Source: an uncultured Mollicutes bacterium (lineage in GTDB: Bacteria; Bacillota_I; Bacilli_A; RFN20; CAG-826). From it: 64,000 bases of DNA. The notes under the pieces were generated by a model. That model made no database searches, was not told where the DNA came from, and was given only the letters and a program-made list of their open reading frames with translations. Below are positions 31,489-38,990 of this stretch, one piece after another (the first letter of the stretch is position 1; the number at the start of each line of letters is the position of its first letter). The stretch lies in contig CAMESA010000001.1 in NCBI GenBank assembly GCA_945935945.1, positions 1-64,000 on the forward strand, written 5' to 3'. The position numbers and the translations under genes were made by a program.

Positions 31489-32450
31489 CAAATAATATCT
31501 CACCTATTTGTTGCAAGTGAATAGGTCATAGGAAGAACCAACCCACATCTTGCAAATGTGGAATCCCGACCTCGGTTCTAAGAGTCTTATAGGGTCGCTT
31601 TTATTTAATAAGGCAGAGGCGTTCTAGCTGTACTGCTTAGTCCGATAGTCATGTGAAGACACTAAACTACAATCCCATGCGTGGGCATGACAGAATAACA
31701 ATATCTGTCGTTTTACTTCTAGTTTAGACATTAAACAAACGTAAAATAATTAGACATAGGAAGTGTAAGACTTGGTAGAACAGGGTCGCAACCAACATCA
31801 AGCTGTCCTAAGTTATTATTCATAAGCACGTTAAGTTACATTATCCCGACCAGTTTGTATCAAGTATGCAATAGGGCTATGTTGTAATTGTGTAACATTA
31901 GATTCTTAATGTGTTGTCAACTCACATTTGTCTAGTATCGGAATAAATTAAAAAGTTGAAGCCATTGTTAAGCTCTAAGTCGCTTTACTTCCTTACGAGG
32001 TGTGGAGCGGCAAGGGAGAAAGTCCCGTTAAGAGCACAATGCCTTTAAAGGTTGTGAGGGTTGGAAGTTTAGCCGTCACAGAATTCAAGAGAGCCACCCA
32101 CAAGTGGTGTCGGCAGTATAAATCCTCAATACGAGAGGTACGACAAAACCACTCCGCAATGAGTATAATCTAGTTTAGTCGTTTGGGTTTTTGCAGAGTC
32201 CCCTAATACTACTGTATAGTAATGTGTAGACGTACACAAGCGATTAATGCTATAGAAGTTGGATACATGAGTTAGTAAGTTCTCGAGATAAAATAACTCC
32301 CAATGATGGAATAGACAGTCGTTTTTAAGGTTTAGACAGAAAACAAACCTCAGCCAAAATGTTATCTCTAGTGATTTACATTGGTGCAATTCCAATGGAT
32401 AGCTTATTGGATTAAGCGATTGTCAGTGAGCAATCAATCCCTATTATATT
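31489..32450 (+). ncRNA. Candidate giant structured non-coding RNA (GOLLD/ROOL-like class)
   Basis: About 960 bases with no ORF of note and a base composition less AT-rich than neighbours. Long-range helices are visible: CATTGT+GCTCT (31963-31968, 31972-31976) with AGAGC+ACAATG (32031-32041), and GAGATAA (32285-32291) with TTATCTC (32362-32368) enclosing AGGTTT/AAACCT (32328-32333/32345-32350). Local hairpins include GACAGA/TCTGTC near 31689 and CATTGG/CCAATG (32379-32384/32392-32397), the last with a T-loop-like loop. Size, phage context and tRNA neighbourhood fit GOLLD or ROOL RNAs of Firmicute phages; class not proven. Confidence 0.6.
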
Positions 32451-32469
32451 TTGAAAGGGAGTAATACAT

Positions 32470-33537
32470 ATGAAAAAACTAATTGGATTATTTTTAGTTG
32501 GATGTTTAACTTTGTTTGGATGTTCAACAAAATCAACTGAGGAAGATGTTGTTAAGGTTGGATTTGTGTCAGACGTTGCAGGAATCGAAGATGGTTCGTT
32601 CTCGCAGGTGACTTGGGAAGGAATCAAAGAGTTTCAATCTGAGCATAATGGAGTGGAAATTCAATACGTAACACCTAAAGACACGTCAACATCTGAATTA
32701 CTTAACAACATTGACAATTTAATTATGTCTGGAAACGAAGTTGTAGTAGCTTCTGGATTTGCTTTCCAAGAAGCAATTGAACAAGCCTCGGAAATTTATA
32801 AAGATACAAAATTCATCATTATTGATGGAGTTGTTGAGCGTGACAACGTGGTATCAATTACTTTTGCTGAAAATGAAGCAGGTTTCTTAGTAGGAGTGGC
32901 AACTGCTCTCGAATCTCAAACTGGTAAAGTTGGATATTTGGGTGGAATTGACGTTCCAGCAGTTGTTGGTTACGGTTTAGGGTATGTAAGTGGAGTTGCT
33001 TATGCTAATGCACATTTTGATACAAATGTTGAAGTATCTGAATATGTGTACTCTGGAACATTTACAGATTTCAACGTTGGTCAAATGTTGTCAGCAGGTA
33101 TGTTTGACAAAGGTGTGGATATTATTATGGCTACTGCTGGTGTTGCTACGCAAGGAGCTATTGCAGAAGCAAAACAACGTGATAATGTCTATATCGTTGG
33201 TTGTGATAGCGATCAATATTCAGATGGATTACAAAAAGATGAATCTTCTGTTGTTTTAACATCTGCTATGAAACACATTGATGTAGCCGTTAAAGATGTG
33301 TTGGCTAAATGTGTCAATGGTGAGTTCCCAGGTGGTAAGTCTATTATGATGACTTTATCTACCGATGGCGTGGGATTACCTAGTGAGAATCCTAATTTAT
33401 CAGAATCAACTATTGGACAAGTCAATGAAGTAATCAAAGTTATCAAAGATGGTAATTTGCAAGTTCCATCAACAGTCGAAGAATTACACACTTTCTTAGA
33501 AGAGTATAACTATCACGTAGAAGGTGTTCAATATTAA
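32470..33537 (+). CDS. BMP-family (PnrA/Med-like) substrate-binding lipoprotein
   Basis: 355 residues from ATG 32470 after GAAAGGGAG. A lipoprotein signal peptide is clear: basic start, hydrophobic core 'LIGLFLVGCLTLFGCSTK' with lipobox L-F-G-C at residue ~18. The mature part matches BMP-family nucleoside-binding proteins: 'VGFVSDVAGIEDGSFSQVTWEGIKEF', 'KVGYLGGIDVPAVVGYGLGYVSGVAYA', 'ATAGVATQGAIAEA', 'IVGCDSDQYSDG'. Family members bind purine nucleosides for ABC import or act as transcription-related Med proteins. Unusual on a phage; may scavenge nucleosides or alter the host surface (inference). Confidence 0.9.
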   Translation: MKKLIGLFLVGCLTLFGCSTKSTEEDVVKVGFVSDVAGIEDGSFSQVTWEGIKEFQSEHNGVEIQYVTPKDTSTSELLNNIDNLIMSGNEVVVASGFAFQEAIEQASEIYKDTKFIIIDGVVERDNVVSITFAENEAGFLVGVATALESQTGKVGYLGGIDVPAVVGYGLGYVSGVAYANAHFDTNVEVSEYVYSGTFTDFNVGQMLSAGMFDKGVDIIMATAGVATQGAIAEAKQRDNVYIVGCDSDQYSDGLQKDESSVVLTSAMKHIDVAVKDVLAKCVNGEFPGGKSIMMTLSTDGVGLPSENPNLSESTIGQVNEVIKVIKDGNLQVPSTVEELHTFLEEYNYHVEGVQY

Positions 33538-33599
33538 TTAATAACCATTAGAGAGAAGAAAGAATAGGGTGAACTCCTATCGCTCTAATTAATAAAAAT

Positions 33600-33678
33600 G
33601 CGGGTGTAGCTTAACTGGATAAGTCCCAACCTCCTAAGTTGGTTTTTATGAGGGTTCGAATCCCTCCATCTCGCACCA
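33600..33678 (+). tRNA. tRNA-Arg(CCT)
   Basis: Anticodon stem CCAAC/GTTGG with loop CTCCTAA gives CCT (codon AGG). T-arm GAGGG-TTCGAAT-CCCTC, encoded CCA. The acceptor 3' strand has one extra base (a bulged T) relative to GCGGGTG, so folding should be checked. Confidence 0.85.
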
Positions 33679-33723
33679 AAAATCACAACTTGATACCATA
33701 ATCAATAAACCTTATAATCTGAA

Positions 33724-33815
33724 TTAACCACATCACTCGAACATTTATTACCTCCTCTTTCTTGTTCGTTCATTTTCCCCTTTTGCTACTTTTAACGAAA
33801 GAGTGGTGTGGCTAA
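33724..33815 (+). other. Long imperfect hairpin between tRNA genes
   Basis: Arms 33724-33738 and 33801-33815 match over 15 bases with two imperfect positions, enclosing about 60 bases without ORF. May be a tRNA-processing spacer or a remnant element. Confidence 0.45.
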
Positions 33816-33839
33816 TTGAGGTTCTAAGGAATCTCTAAT

Positions 33840-33916
33840 GCTTCCATAACTCAATTGGCTAGAGTACCCTGCTCATAACAGGGAGGTTTCAGGATCATGC
33901 CCTGATGGAAGCACCA
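33840..33916 (+). tRNA. tRNA-Met(CAT)
   Basis: Acceptor GCTTCCA/TGGAAGC, D-stem ACTC/GAGT, anticodon loop CTCATAA (CAT), T-stem TCAGG/CCTGA with the unusual loop ATCATGC, encoded CCA. Initiator, elongator or Ile2 (k2C) identity not resolved. Confidence 0.88.
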
Positions 33917-33919
33917 AAG

Positions 33920-33996
33920 GATTCACTAGCTCAATAGGTCAGAGCACTTGACTGTTAATCAAGGGGTTCTCGGTTCGAGTCCGAGGTGAATCGCCA
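33920..33996 (+). tRNA. tRNA-Asn(GTT)
   Basis: Perfect acceptor GATTCAC/GTGAATC, D-stem GCTC/GAGC, anticodon loop CTGTTAA (GTT), T-arm CTCGG-TTCGAGT-CCGAG, encoded CCA. Confidence 0.93.
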
Positions 33997-34001
33997 TACA
34001 A

Positions 34002-34075
34002 GGTGGATTAGTTTAGTGGCAAAATAAGACAATGGTAATGTCTAGTCAAGGTTTCGATTACCTTATTCACCACCA
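34002..34075 (+). tRNA. tRNA-Thr(GGT)
   Basis: Acceptor GGTGGAT/ATTCACC, anticodon stem AGACA/TGTCT with loop ATGGTAA (GGT), T-arm AAGGT-TTCGATT-ACCTT, encoded CCA. The D-stem GTTT/AAAT is AT-only. Confidence 0.85.
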
Positions 34076-34151
34076 TGAAACAGAAACACTTGAGTCTACA
34101 AACTAGGCTCTTTTATTATATCTAAAATTTGAAATATTGGAGAGAGAAAAT

Positions 34152-35345
34152 ATGAATATTGAAAAAATGGAAAATGAAACACAGTTTGAATATGGACTCC
34201 GTATCATCGAAGGCAAAGTCAATCGTGAGCTAGATTTGGACTGGGATGAGATTGTCGATTTACTCAAACTTGATTGCCATAAAGATAGCTTACGCAAGGC
34301 AACGTCAGTGACACCTTACAGTGGTGTAGCAGTTGCTAAATACTATAAAGACAAAATTGCCAACATGGTAGTAGAGGCTCAACCTTCACGAGCACAAGAA
34401 GACTTGTTACTGGAATTAGAAATGAAGAAGCGTGAGCTATTTAAGGAACGTGTAAAACTTCAAGACCTAAACAATGCAATCAAACGTGAAGGCAGACCAG
34501 AAGCACGTTGGGAAGTTGCCATGGAGAAATTATATGAGAATATCTCAACACTACCTCCTATTGAACTCAAGTTTGCAACAGATAGAAAAGGTTCTAATGA
34601 AGCAAGTATCTTAATTAGTGATGTTCATATTGGCAAAGGTATTGATACTCCTCATAACCAGTACAATTTAGAAATCGCTAAATATAGACTTGAGAAGTTA
34701 GCTACCCAAGTTGTTCACTACTGTGAAATGCACCAAGTAGGGACATTAAATATTGACTTTTTGGGCGATCTAATTGAAAATAATATCCACTTAAGCTCAC
34801 AGGTAGAACAAGTGTGTGATTTAATGGAGCAAGTTGCTTATACAAGTGAATATTTATCACAATTTATTGCATTGGTATCACCTCATTTTAATAAAGTTCG
34901 ATTACACAGTGTATTCGGAAATCATGATCGTTGTGAAAAGGACTTCAAAAACAGTCGCATGGAAAGTGAGCATTTTGTTAAACTGATTGACACCTTAATT
35001 GAATTACGCACAGGTATGAAGTTTGAGCGCAGTAATGTAGATACCGAAATTGAAACTTATCAATTGGATAACGGTTTAACAATTGCTTTGCAACATGGAC
35101 ACAATGTGAAAAATATTGATACACTTGTGAAAGACGTATCTTTTTATTTGGATATGAATATCGACTTCTGTCATATTGGACACTTTCACTCATTTAAAAG
35201 TTCAAAAGGAACAATAGTGAATGGGTCGGTTTGTGGAGCTGATAAATATGTCAACAAACTACGATACAATGATAAAGCAAGTCAAGTATTAGCTGTTTAT
35301 TATGAAGATGGATCACAAGTAATACATAATATTATTTTAGGTTAA
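34152..35345 (+). CDS. Calcineurin-like metallophosphoesterase (YonJ-like position)
   Basis: 397 residues from ATG 34152 after TTGGAGAGAG; five upstream codons are rejected. The metal-binding motifs are intact: 'SDVHIGKGID' (D-x-H), 'DFLGDLIENN' (G-D), 'VFGNHDRCEKD' (G-N-H-D), 'ALQHGHNVKN' (H) and 'CHIGHFHSFKS' (G-H-x-H). The N-terminal ~140 residues are a helical region with a HTH-like start. Substrate may be nucleic acid, as in SbcD/Mre11-type enzymes. An equivalent gene lies between the RNA polymerase and terminase genes in SPbeta-like phages. Confidence 0.88.
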   Translation: MNIEKMENETQFEYGLRIIEGKVNRELDLDWDEIVDLLKLDCHKDSLRKATSVTPYSGVAVAKYYKDKIANMVVEAQPSRAQEDLLLELEMKKRELFKERVKLQDLNNAIKREGRPEARWEVAMEKLYENISTLPPIELKFATDRKGSNEASILISDVHIGKGIDTPHNQYNLEIAKYRLEKLATQVVHYCEMHQVGTLNIDFLGDLIENNIHLSSQVEQVCDLMEQVAYTSEYLSQFIALVSPHFNKVRLHSVFGNHDRCEKDFKNSRMESEHFVKLIDTLIELRTGMKFERSNVDTEIETYQLDNGLTIALQHGHNVKNIDTLVKDVSFYLDMNIDFCHIGHFHSFKSSKGTIVNGSVCGADKYVNKLRYNDKASQVLAVYYEDGSQVIHNIILG

Positions 35346-35353
35346 AATAAGTA

Positions 35354-35382
35354 TTGCATTATATAATACACTATGCTATACT
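35354..35382 (+). promoter_or_regulatory. Promoter without a following ORF
   Basis: TTGCAT (35354-35359), 17-base spacer, TATACT (35377-35382); followed by a 170-base non-coding unit with a terminator. Confidence 0.6.
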
Positions 35383-35387
35383 AAATA

Positions 35388-35552
35388 TGTACCAAACGAG
35401 GTACATACACACTTATCTCTCTTATAACTCCAAGAACGCTTGTTCTTCAAGACAATCTGTTCTTTAAGACAAAATTAAATTATTGTTTGGCAAGGGTCAA
35501 ACAATTCTCTCCTTATTGTTGGTGGTTGTGTAATTTGCATAACCACCTTTTT
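35388..35552 (+). ncRNA. Candidate small RNA
   Basis: Between the promoter at 35354 and the terminator at 35521-35552. Contains hairpins ATGTACC/GGTACAT and AAGAAC/GTTCTT. The only ATG opens 26 codons without a ribosome binding site. Confidence 0.45.
35521..35552 (+). terminator. Terminator of candidate small RNA
   Basis: Stem GGTGGTT (35521-35527) / AACCACC (35541-35547) followed by T5. Confidence 0.8.
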
Positions 35553-35569
35553 CTATATGTAAATGTATA

Positions 35570-35594
35570 GTCACTCAAGAGAGTGGCTTTTTTA
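35570..35594 (+). terminator. Second terminator
   Basis: Stem GTCACTC / GAGTGGC (one G-U) followed by T6; insulates the next module. Confidence 0.8.
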
Positions 35595-35599
35595 TTTAT

Positions 35600-35762
35600 C
35601 CAACTTCAAGATTGGGAGTTGGTATGGGTATTCAAGTCAGGCGAAGATTCCTTCACTTTCATTTTTCTCCTTCTCCTTAAAATCGCTTTCCCTTGTAAGC
35701 TTGACTTGAATATCCATACCAACTTCTTATTCGCAAGGGAAAGCGATAAATCTTGAAGTTGG
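35600..35762 (+). promoter_or_regulatory. Giant interleaved inverted repeats (pseudoknot-type leader), module 2
   Basis: Order C-A-B-A'-B'-C'.  A 35617-35639 pairs with A' 35702-35724 (23 bp, one G-U); B 35682-35695 pairs with B' 35734-35747 (14 bp, perfect); C 35600-35613 pairs with C' 35749-35762 (14 bp, perfect). C' overlaps the GG of the GGAG ribosome binding site of the next gene, so pairing would block translation. Confidence 0.85.
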
Positions 35763-35768
35763 AGAAAG

Positions 35769-36698
35769 TTGATAATTATTATGCAAAAGAATTTGAAAAT
35801 CGTATTACAAGATAAAATAACAGGAGAGATTTATGATACTTATATGGATTGTAGTCCATTGGCTAGTATCCATGCTTCTGAACCCACAACAAGAGAGCAA
35901 AGAGAATATTATCAAAATCTAAATGACCACAAAGCTATGGCTAGGTCGCTAGGAGGGTTTGTTATGGTGTTATATTTTAACAATGAGAAACTTTATGGTG
36001 AGGAATTAAACTTATCAAAGTCTACCACTTCGAGATTATTGATGTTAGCAACCTACATGGATTTTGAAAATCGTTTAGTATTAGAAGTGCCAAAAACAAA
36101 GAAGCAATCACAAGAAGTGGAATATATGAAACGAAAAGATATTCAACAAGTACTTGGATTGAAGCAAAAAGCGTTCTGTGATTTCATGAGTGAGATAACA
36201 AAAGCCAACATTTTGATTAAAGACGACAAGGGATTTGCTCTCTCTAGTGAGTTCTTCCGAAAAGGAAATATCGCTCAAGATAACTTCTTTAGCAAAATGT
36301 ATGTCGAAACAGTTAGACAAGTTTATTTATCAACCCCAGTGAGAAAACATAGCACACTATCTTATATATTCCAACTAATGCCTTTTGTTCATTGGAAAAC
36401 AAATTATATAGTTAAAGACAGAATGTGTGGAATGGATGATTTACAAACCATGACACTTGAAGAAATTTGTCAAACACTTGGATTAGAAACAAGCAAGACA
36501 TCAATGAACAACATGAAGAAAGAATTATTATCTTTCAAATTAATTCATAAAGACAAAGAATATTATTTATTCAATATGATAACACAATCAAGCAAAAAAG
36601 GTAAACGCTCTTGGTTTGTTATTAACCCATTAATTTACAATTCGATGTCTGATTATAGTGATTTTAAAGAGGCTGTAAAAGCTACATGGGTTAATTAA
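35769..36698 (+). CDS. Winged-helix phage protein, module 2 (paralogue of 29797 gene)
   Basis: 309 residues from TTG 35769 (four bases after GGAG) or 305 from ATG 35781; the start is uncertain. Aligns by eye with the module 1 protein: 'LGGFVMVLYFNNEKLYG', 'SRLLMLATYMDFENRLVLE', HTH region 'MKRKDIQQVLGLKQKAFCDFMSEITKANILI', 'FFSKMYVETVRQVYLSTPVRKHSTLSYIFQLMPF', 'RSWFVINPLIYNS'. Likely a DNA-binding initiator or regulator. Same surroundings as module 1: interleaved repeats upstream, 32-bp-spaced repeats downstream. Confidence 0.7.
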   Translation: MIIIMQKNLKIVLQDKITGEIYDTYMDCSPLASIHASEPTTREQREYYQNLNDHKAMARSLGGFVMVLYFNNEKLYGEELNLSKSTTSRLLMLATYMDFENRLVLEVPKTKKQSQEVEYMKRKDIQQVLGLKQKAFCDFMSEITKANILIKDDKGFALSSEFFRKGNIAQDNFFSKMYVETVRQVYLSTPVRKHSTLSYIFQLMPFVHWKTNYIVKDRMCGMDDLQTMTLEEICQTLGLETSKTSMNNMKKELLSFKLIHKDKEYYLFNMITQSSKKGKRSWFVINPLIYNSMSDYSDFKEAVKATWVN

Positions 36699-36732
36699 TG
36701 TGAAATAATACTAATAAGAAATTCGACAAGAA

Positions 36733-36764
36733 TGTGGTAACATCAATGTTTATCACGATTTTTT
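36733..36764 (+). terminator. Terminator after module 2 gene
   Basis: Imperfect stem GTGGTAACAT / ATGTTTATCAC with T6; similar element follows the genes ending at 28437 and 30693. Confidence 0.55.
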
Positions 36765-36765
36765 A

Positions 36766-36843
36766 GTGTGCAAAAAGTGGACTTTTTGGCTAAAATAGTG
36801 TGCGAAAAGTGGACTTTTATAAACAAGGTTCACTTTTCGCAAC
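36766..36843 (+). repeat. 21-bp repeats spaced 32 bp plus an inverted copy, module 2
   Basis: 36766-36786 and 36798-36818 differ at one base (GTGTGC(A/G)AAAAGTGGACTTTT). An inverted relative (GCGAAAAGTGAACC on the minus strand) lies at 36827-36843. Directly upstream of the late operon start at 36877. Confidence 0.8.
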
Positions 36844-36876
36844 TTTGGGTGAATTTGAAAGAGGTGAAATTTTTGA

Positions 36877-37929
36877 ATGGCTAAAAATGTGAGAGTAAAG
36901 ACACCTGAAAAGAATTATACGTTTGTTTGCAGTCGATGTAAACAAGTTTTTAAAAGTGACCAATTTTATAGTTTCCCAAATAACGCAGGATTGTTAAGTG
37001 TATGCAAGGAATGTATGTATGAATATGCAATCAAGGACAATGCACTTGATCGTACTGGATTGATTGATTTATTGCGATTTTTAGATATGCCATTTTTACA
37101 GAATTACTATACAGATGTATCCAAGAAAAAAGTATCTGGTAAATGGCAATTAAGTCAATACTTTGGGAAGTTGAGATTAAATAGTGCTACACATATGATG
37201 CACTTTAAGGACAGTTCATTTGAAGATATTGATACTGAAACTTTCAAGGGAATCTATGAATTGCCAGAAGAGGTAGTTGAATTGACTACCAATCCAGTTA
37301 CAGACGAAGAGCCAAAGGTGAGTAAAGTTGAAGAGAAAAATGCTCGATTCAAGGAATTACAAGCCAAGTGGGGTAATTATCAAAGTTTAGAATTCTTAGA
37401 GAGATGTGAGTCTCTATACAAAGAATTTATTGATGGTGGATATCAAATCTTGAGTGCAATGCACCAGATTTCATTAATGACCTATGTGCAGTTGCAGGTT
37501 AAGTGGGATGAAGCCATGCAGAAGAATGATTTTAATACGCTTAAAGAATTAAAACAACCTTTGCGTGATGCCCGTACAGATGCGAAAATCAACGTTTCAC
37601 AACTAAAGGCTTCTGATTTGAGTAATGGTGGGGCTAACTCATTTGGAGAGGTTGCAAAGATGGTCTCTAAACGAGATGGATTCCTTCAATTACCTATGAA
37701 ATATTACAAGCAACCAAATGACCATTTAGATTTCATGATGTATGAAATTATAAATTATTTAAGACACTGTTTATCAATGCCAGAAATTCCCTATGAAGAA
37801 GTCTACAAATACTATATCCAGAAGATTGAAAAATTCAATGAAGAGTATAATGCTGATATTGAGCAAGGTGATTTGGGAACTCTCGACCCCAGCACAAAAA
37901 ATAAAAAAAAAGAATATAAAGTTATTTAG
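36877..37929 (+). CDS. Zinc-finger protein upstream of terminase, candidate small terminase
   Basis: 350 residues from ATG 36877 after GAAAGAGGTG. N-terminal zinc knuckle 'FVCSRCKQVF...LSVCKECMYEY' (two C-x2-C pairs, residues ~18-47); the rest is helical, with a C-terminal region from ~250 ('DHLDFMMYEIINYLRHCL'). Position just before the large terminase and size fit a DNA-recognising packaging subunit, but no family signature was recognised. Confidence 0.6.
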   Translation: MAKNVRVKTPEKNYTFVCSRCKQVFKSDQFYSFPNNAGLLSVCKECMYEYAIKDNALDRTGLIDLLRFLDMPFLQNYYTDVSKKKVSGKWQLSQYFGKLRLNSATHMMHFKDSSFEDIDTETFKGIYELPEEVVELTTNPVTDEEPKVSKVEEKNARFKELQAKWGNYQSLEFLERCESLYKEFIDGGYQILSAMHQISLMTYVQLQVKWDEAMQKNDFNTLKELKQPLRDARTDAKINVSQLKASDLSNGGANSFGEVAKMVSKRDGFLQLPMKYYKQPNDHLDFMMYEIINYLRHCLSMPEIPYEEVYKYYIQKIEKFNEEYNADIEQGDLGTLDPSTKNKKKEYKVI

Positions 37930-37958
37930 TTTACTTTTATCAACTTTTTGAATATAAT
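37930..37958 (+). promoter_or_regulatory. Promoter for HNH/AP2-like gene
   Basis: TTTACT (37930-37935), 17-base spacer starting TTTATCAAC, TATAAT (37953-37958). Confidence 0.75.
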
Positions 37959-37990
37959 ATTTTATATAAAGAGAAAAGGAGATAGAAAAT

Positions 37991-38761
37991 ATGGTGGCTA
38001 AAATAGATAGAACTGGAGAAACGTTTGTAACTAATGAAGGATGTAAAGCAATTATTGTAAACTATGTGAATGCTAGAGAAGTATACATTAAGTTTGAAGA
38101 GTCAGAAGAGTTGGTTAAAACTATGTATTCAAAAGTTAAAACCAAATCAATTAAAAACCCATATTTACCATCACTATATGACAAAGGGTATTTTGGACAA
38201 GGGGAATATTCTGGTCGAGATAGTTATGGTAGTAAGAGTAAATGCTATAACACTTGGCGAGGTATTTTGGAACGTAGTTATAGCAAAGAGCTTAAAGATA
38301 AACATAATACATATTTAACTGTGGAGTGTTGCGAAGAGTGGCACAATTATCAAAACTTCGCTAAGTGGTATGAAGATAATTACTATGAGGTTGAAGGGCA
38401 AAGAATGGACTTAGATAAAGATATACTTTATAAAGGCAATAAGATTTATAGTCCAGAGACTTGTATATTTGTTCCTCAAAGAATTAACAAATTGTTTACA
38501 AAATCAAACAAAACTCGTGGAGATTTGCCAATAGGTGTATATTTTCACAAAAGAGAACAAAAATATGTGGCTCAGTGCAGAGTATTGGAACAAGATCAAC
38601 AGAAGTTCTTGGGATATTTTAACACTCCAGAAGAAGCATTTAATGCTTACAAAGAATTTAAAGAACAATACATAAAGCAAATTGCAGAAGAATATAAAGA
38701 TAAAATCCCAAACAACCTATATGAAGCTATGTTAAAATGGGAAATAAATATTGAAGATTAG
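37991..38761 (+). CDS. Free-standing homing-endonuclease-like protein with AP2-like domain
   Basis: 256 residues from ATG 37991 after AAAGGAGATAG. The central part has the HNH-type arrangement of phage homing proteins: 'YNTWRGILERSYS', 'YLTVECCEEWHNYQNFAKWYED', 'LDKDILYKGNKIYSPETCIFVP'. The C-terminal 'IGVYFHKREQKYVAQCRV..FLGYFNTPEEAFNAYKEFK' is AP2-like, a DNA-binding module common in homing endonucleases. Own promoter and terminator inside the late operon show it is a mobile insertion. It lies beside the intron-containing terminase. Confidence 0.75.
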   Translation: MVAKIDRTGETFVTNEGCKAIIVNYVNAREVYIKFEESEELVKTMYSKVKTKSIKNPYLPSLYDKGYFGQGEYSGRDSYGSKSKCYNTWRGILERSYSKELKDKHNTYLTVECCEEWHNYQNFAKWYEDNYYEVEGQRMDLDKDILYKGNKIYSPETCIFVPQRINKLFTKSNKTRGDLPIGVYFHKREQKYVAQCRVLEQDQQKFLGYFNTPEEAFNAYKEFKEQYIKQIAEEYKDKIPNNLYEAMLKWEINIED

Positions 38762-38786
38762 GAGAGGTGCAGAGCCTCTCTTTTTA
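38761..38786 (+). terminator. Terminator after homing-endonuclease-like gene
   Basis: Stem GAGAGG / CCTCTC with T5. Confidence 0.8.
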
Positions 38787-38809
38787 TATGAAAAGGAGGT
38801 GGTCGACAA

Positions 38810-38986
38810 GTGACAATGTTAGCTGGTTATAAAAATGAATACTCTCAAGAAGAACAAATGGGGATTTGGAGCGAATTGATTGCTTACTGGCGATTTTATC
38901 CAGATGCCTTCATCGAGTTAATCACACCAACAGAAGTTGATGAAGAAACAGGAGAGGTTAAACGAGTTGGTATTTCACTTGGTTGA
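38810..38986 (+). CDS. terL: Terminase large subunit, N-terminal fragment in a separate frame
   Basis: GTG 38810 (or ATG 38816) follows AAAAGGAGGTGG. The 58-codon frame reads like a terminase N-terminus ('MGIWSELIAYWRFYPDAFIELITP', 'KRVGISLG') and stops at TGA 38984-38986. The continuation '..ADQKLYLRAMARF' is in another frame from 38991, and a second in-frame TGA (38988-38990) means that no simple slip can join them; omission of seven bases (38984-38990) would restore one protein. Sequencing error, decay or bypass are all possible. Confidence 0.6.
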   Translation: MTMLAGYKNEYSQEEQMGIWSELIAYWRFYPDAFIELITPTEVDEETGEVKRVGISLG

Positions 38987-38990
38987 CTGA

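Noticed and set aside
31520..31580. tRNA with anticodon loop CTTGCAA at the start of the non-coding stretch
   Set aside because: The 5-bp anticodon-like stem is there but no T-arm, D-arm or acceptor can be paired around it; better seen as a hairpin of the large RNA.
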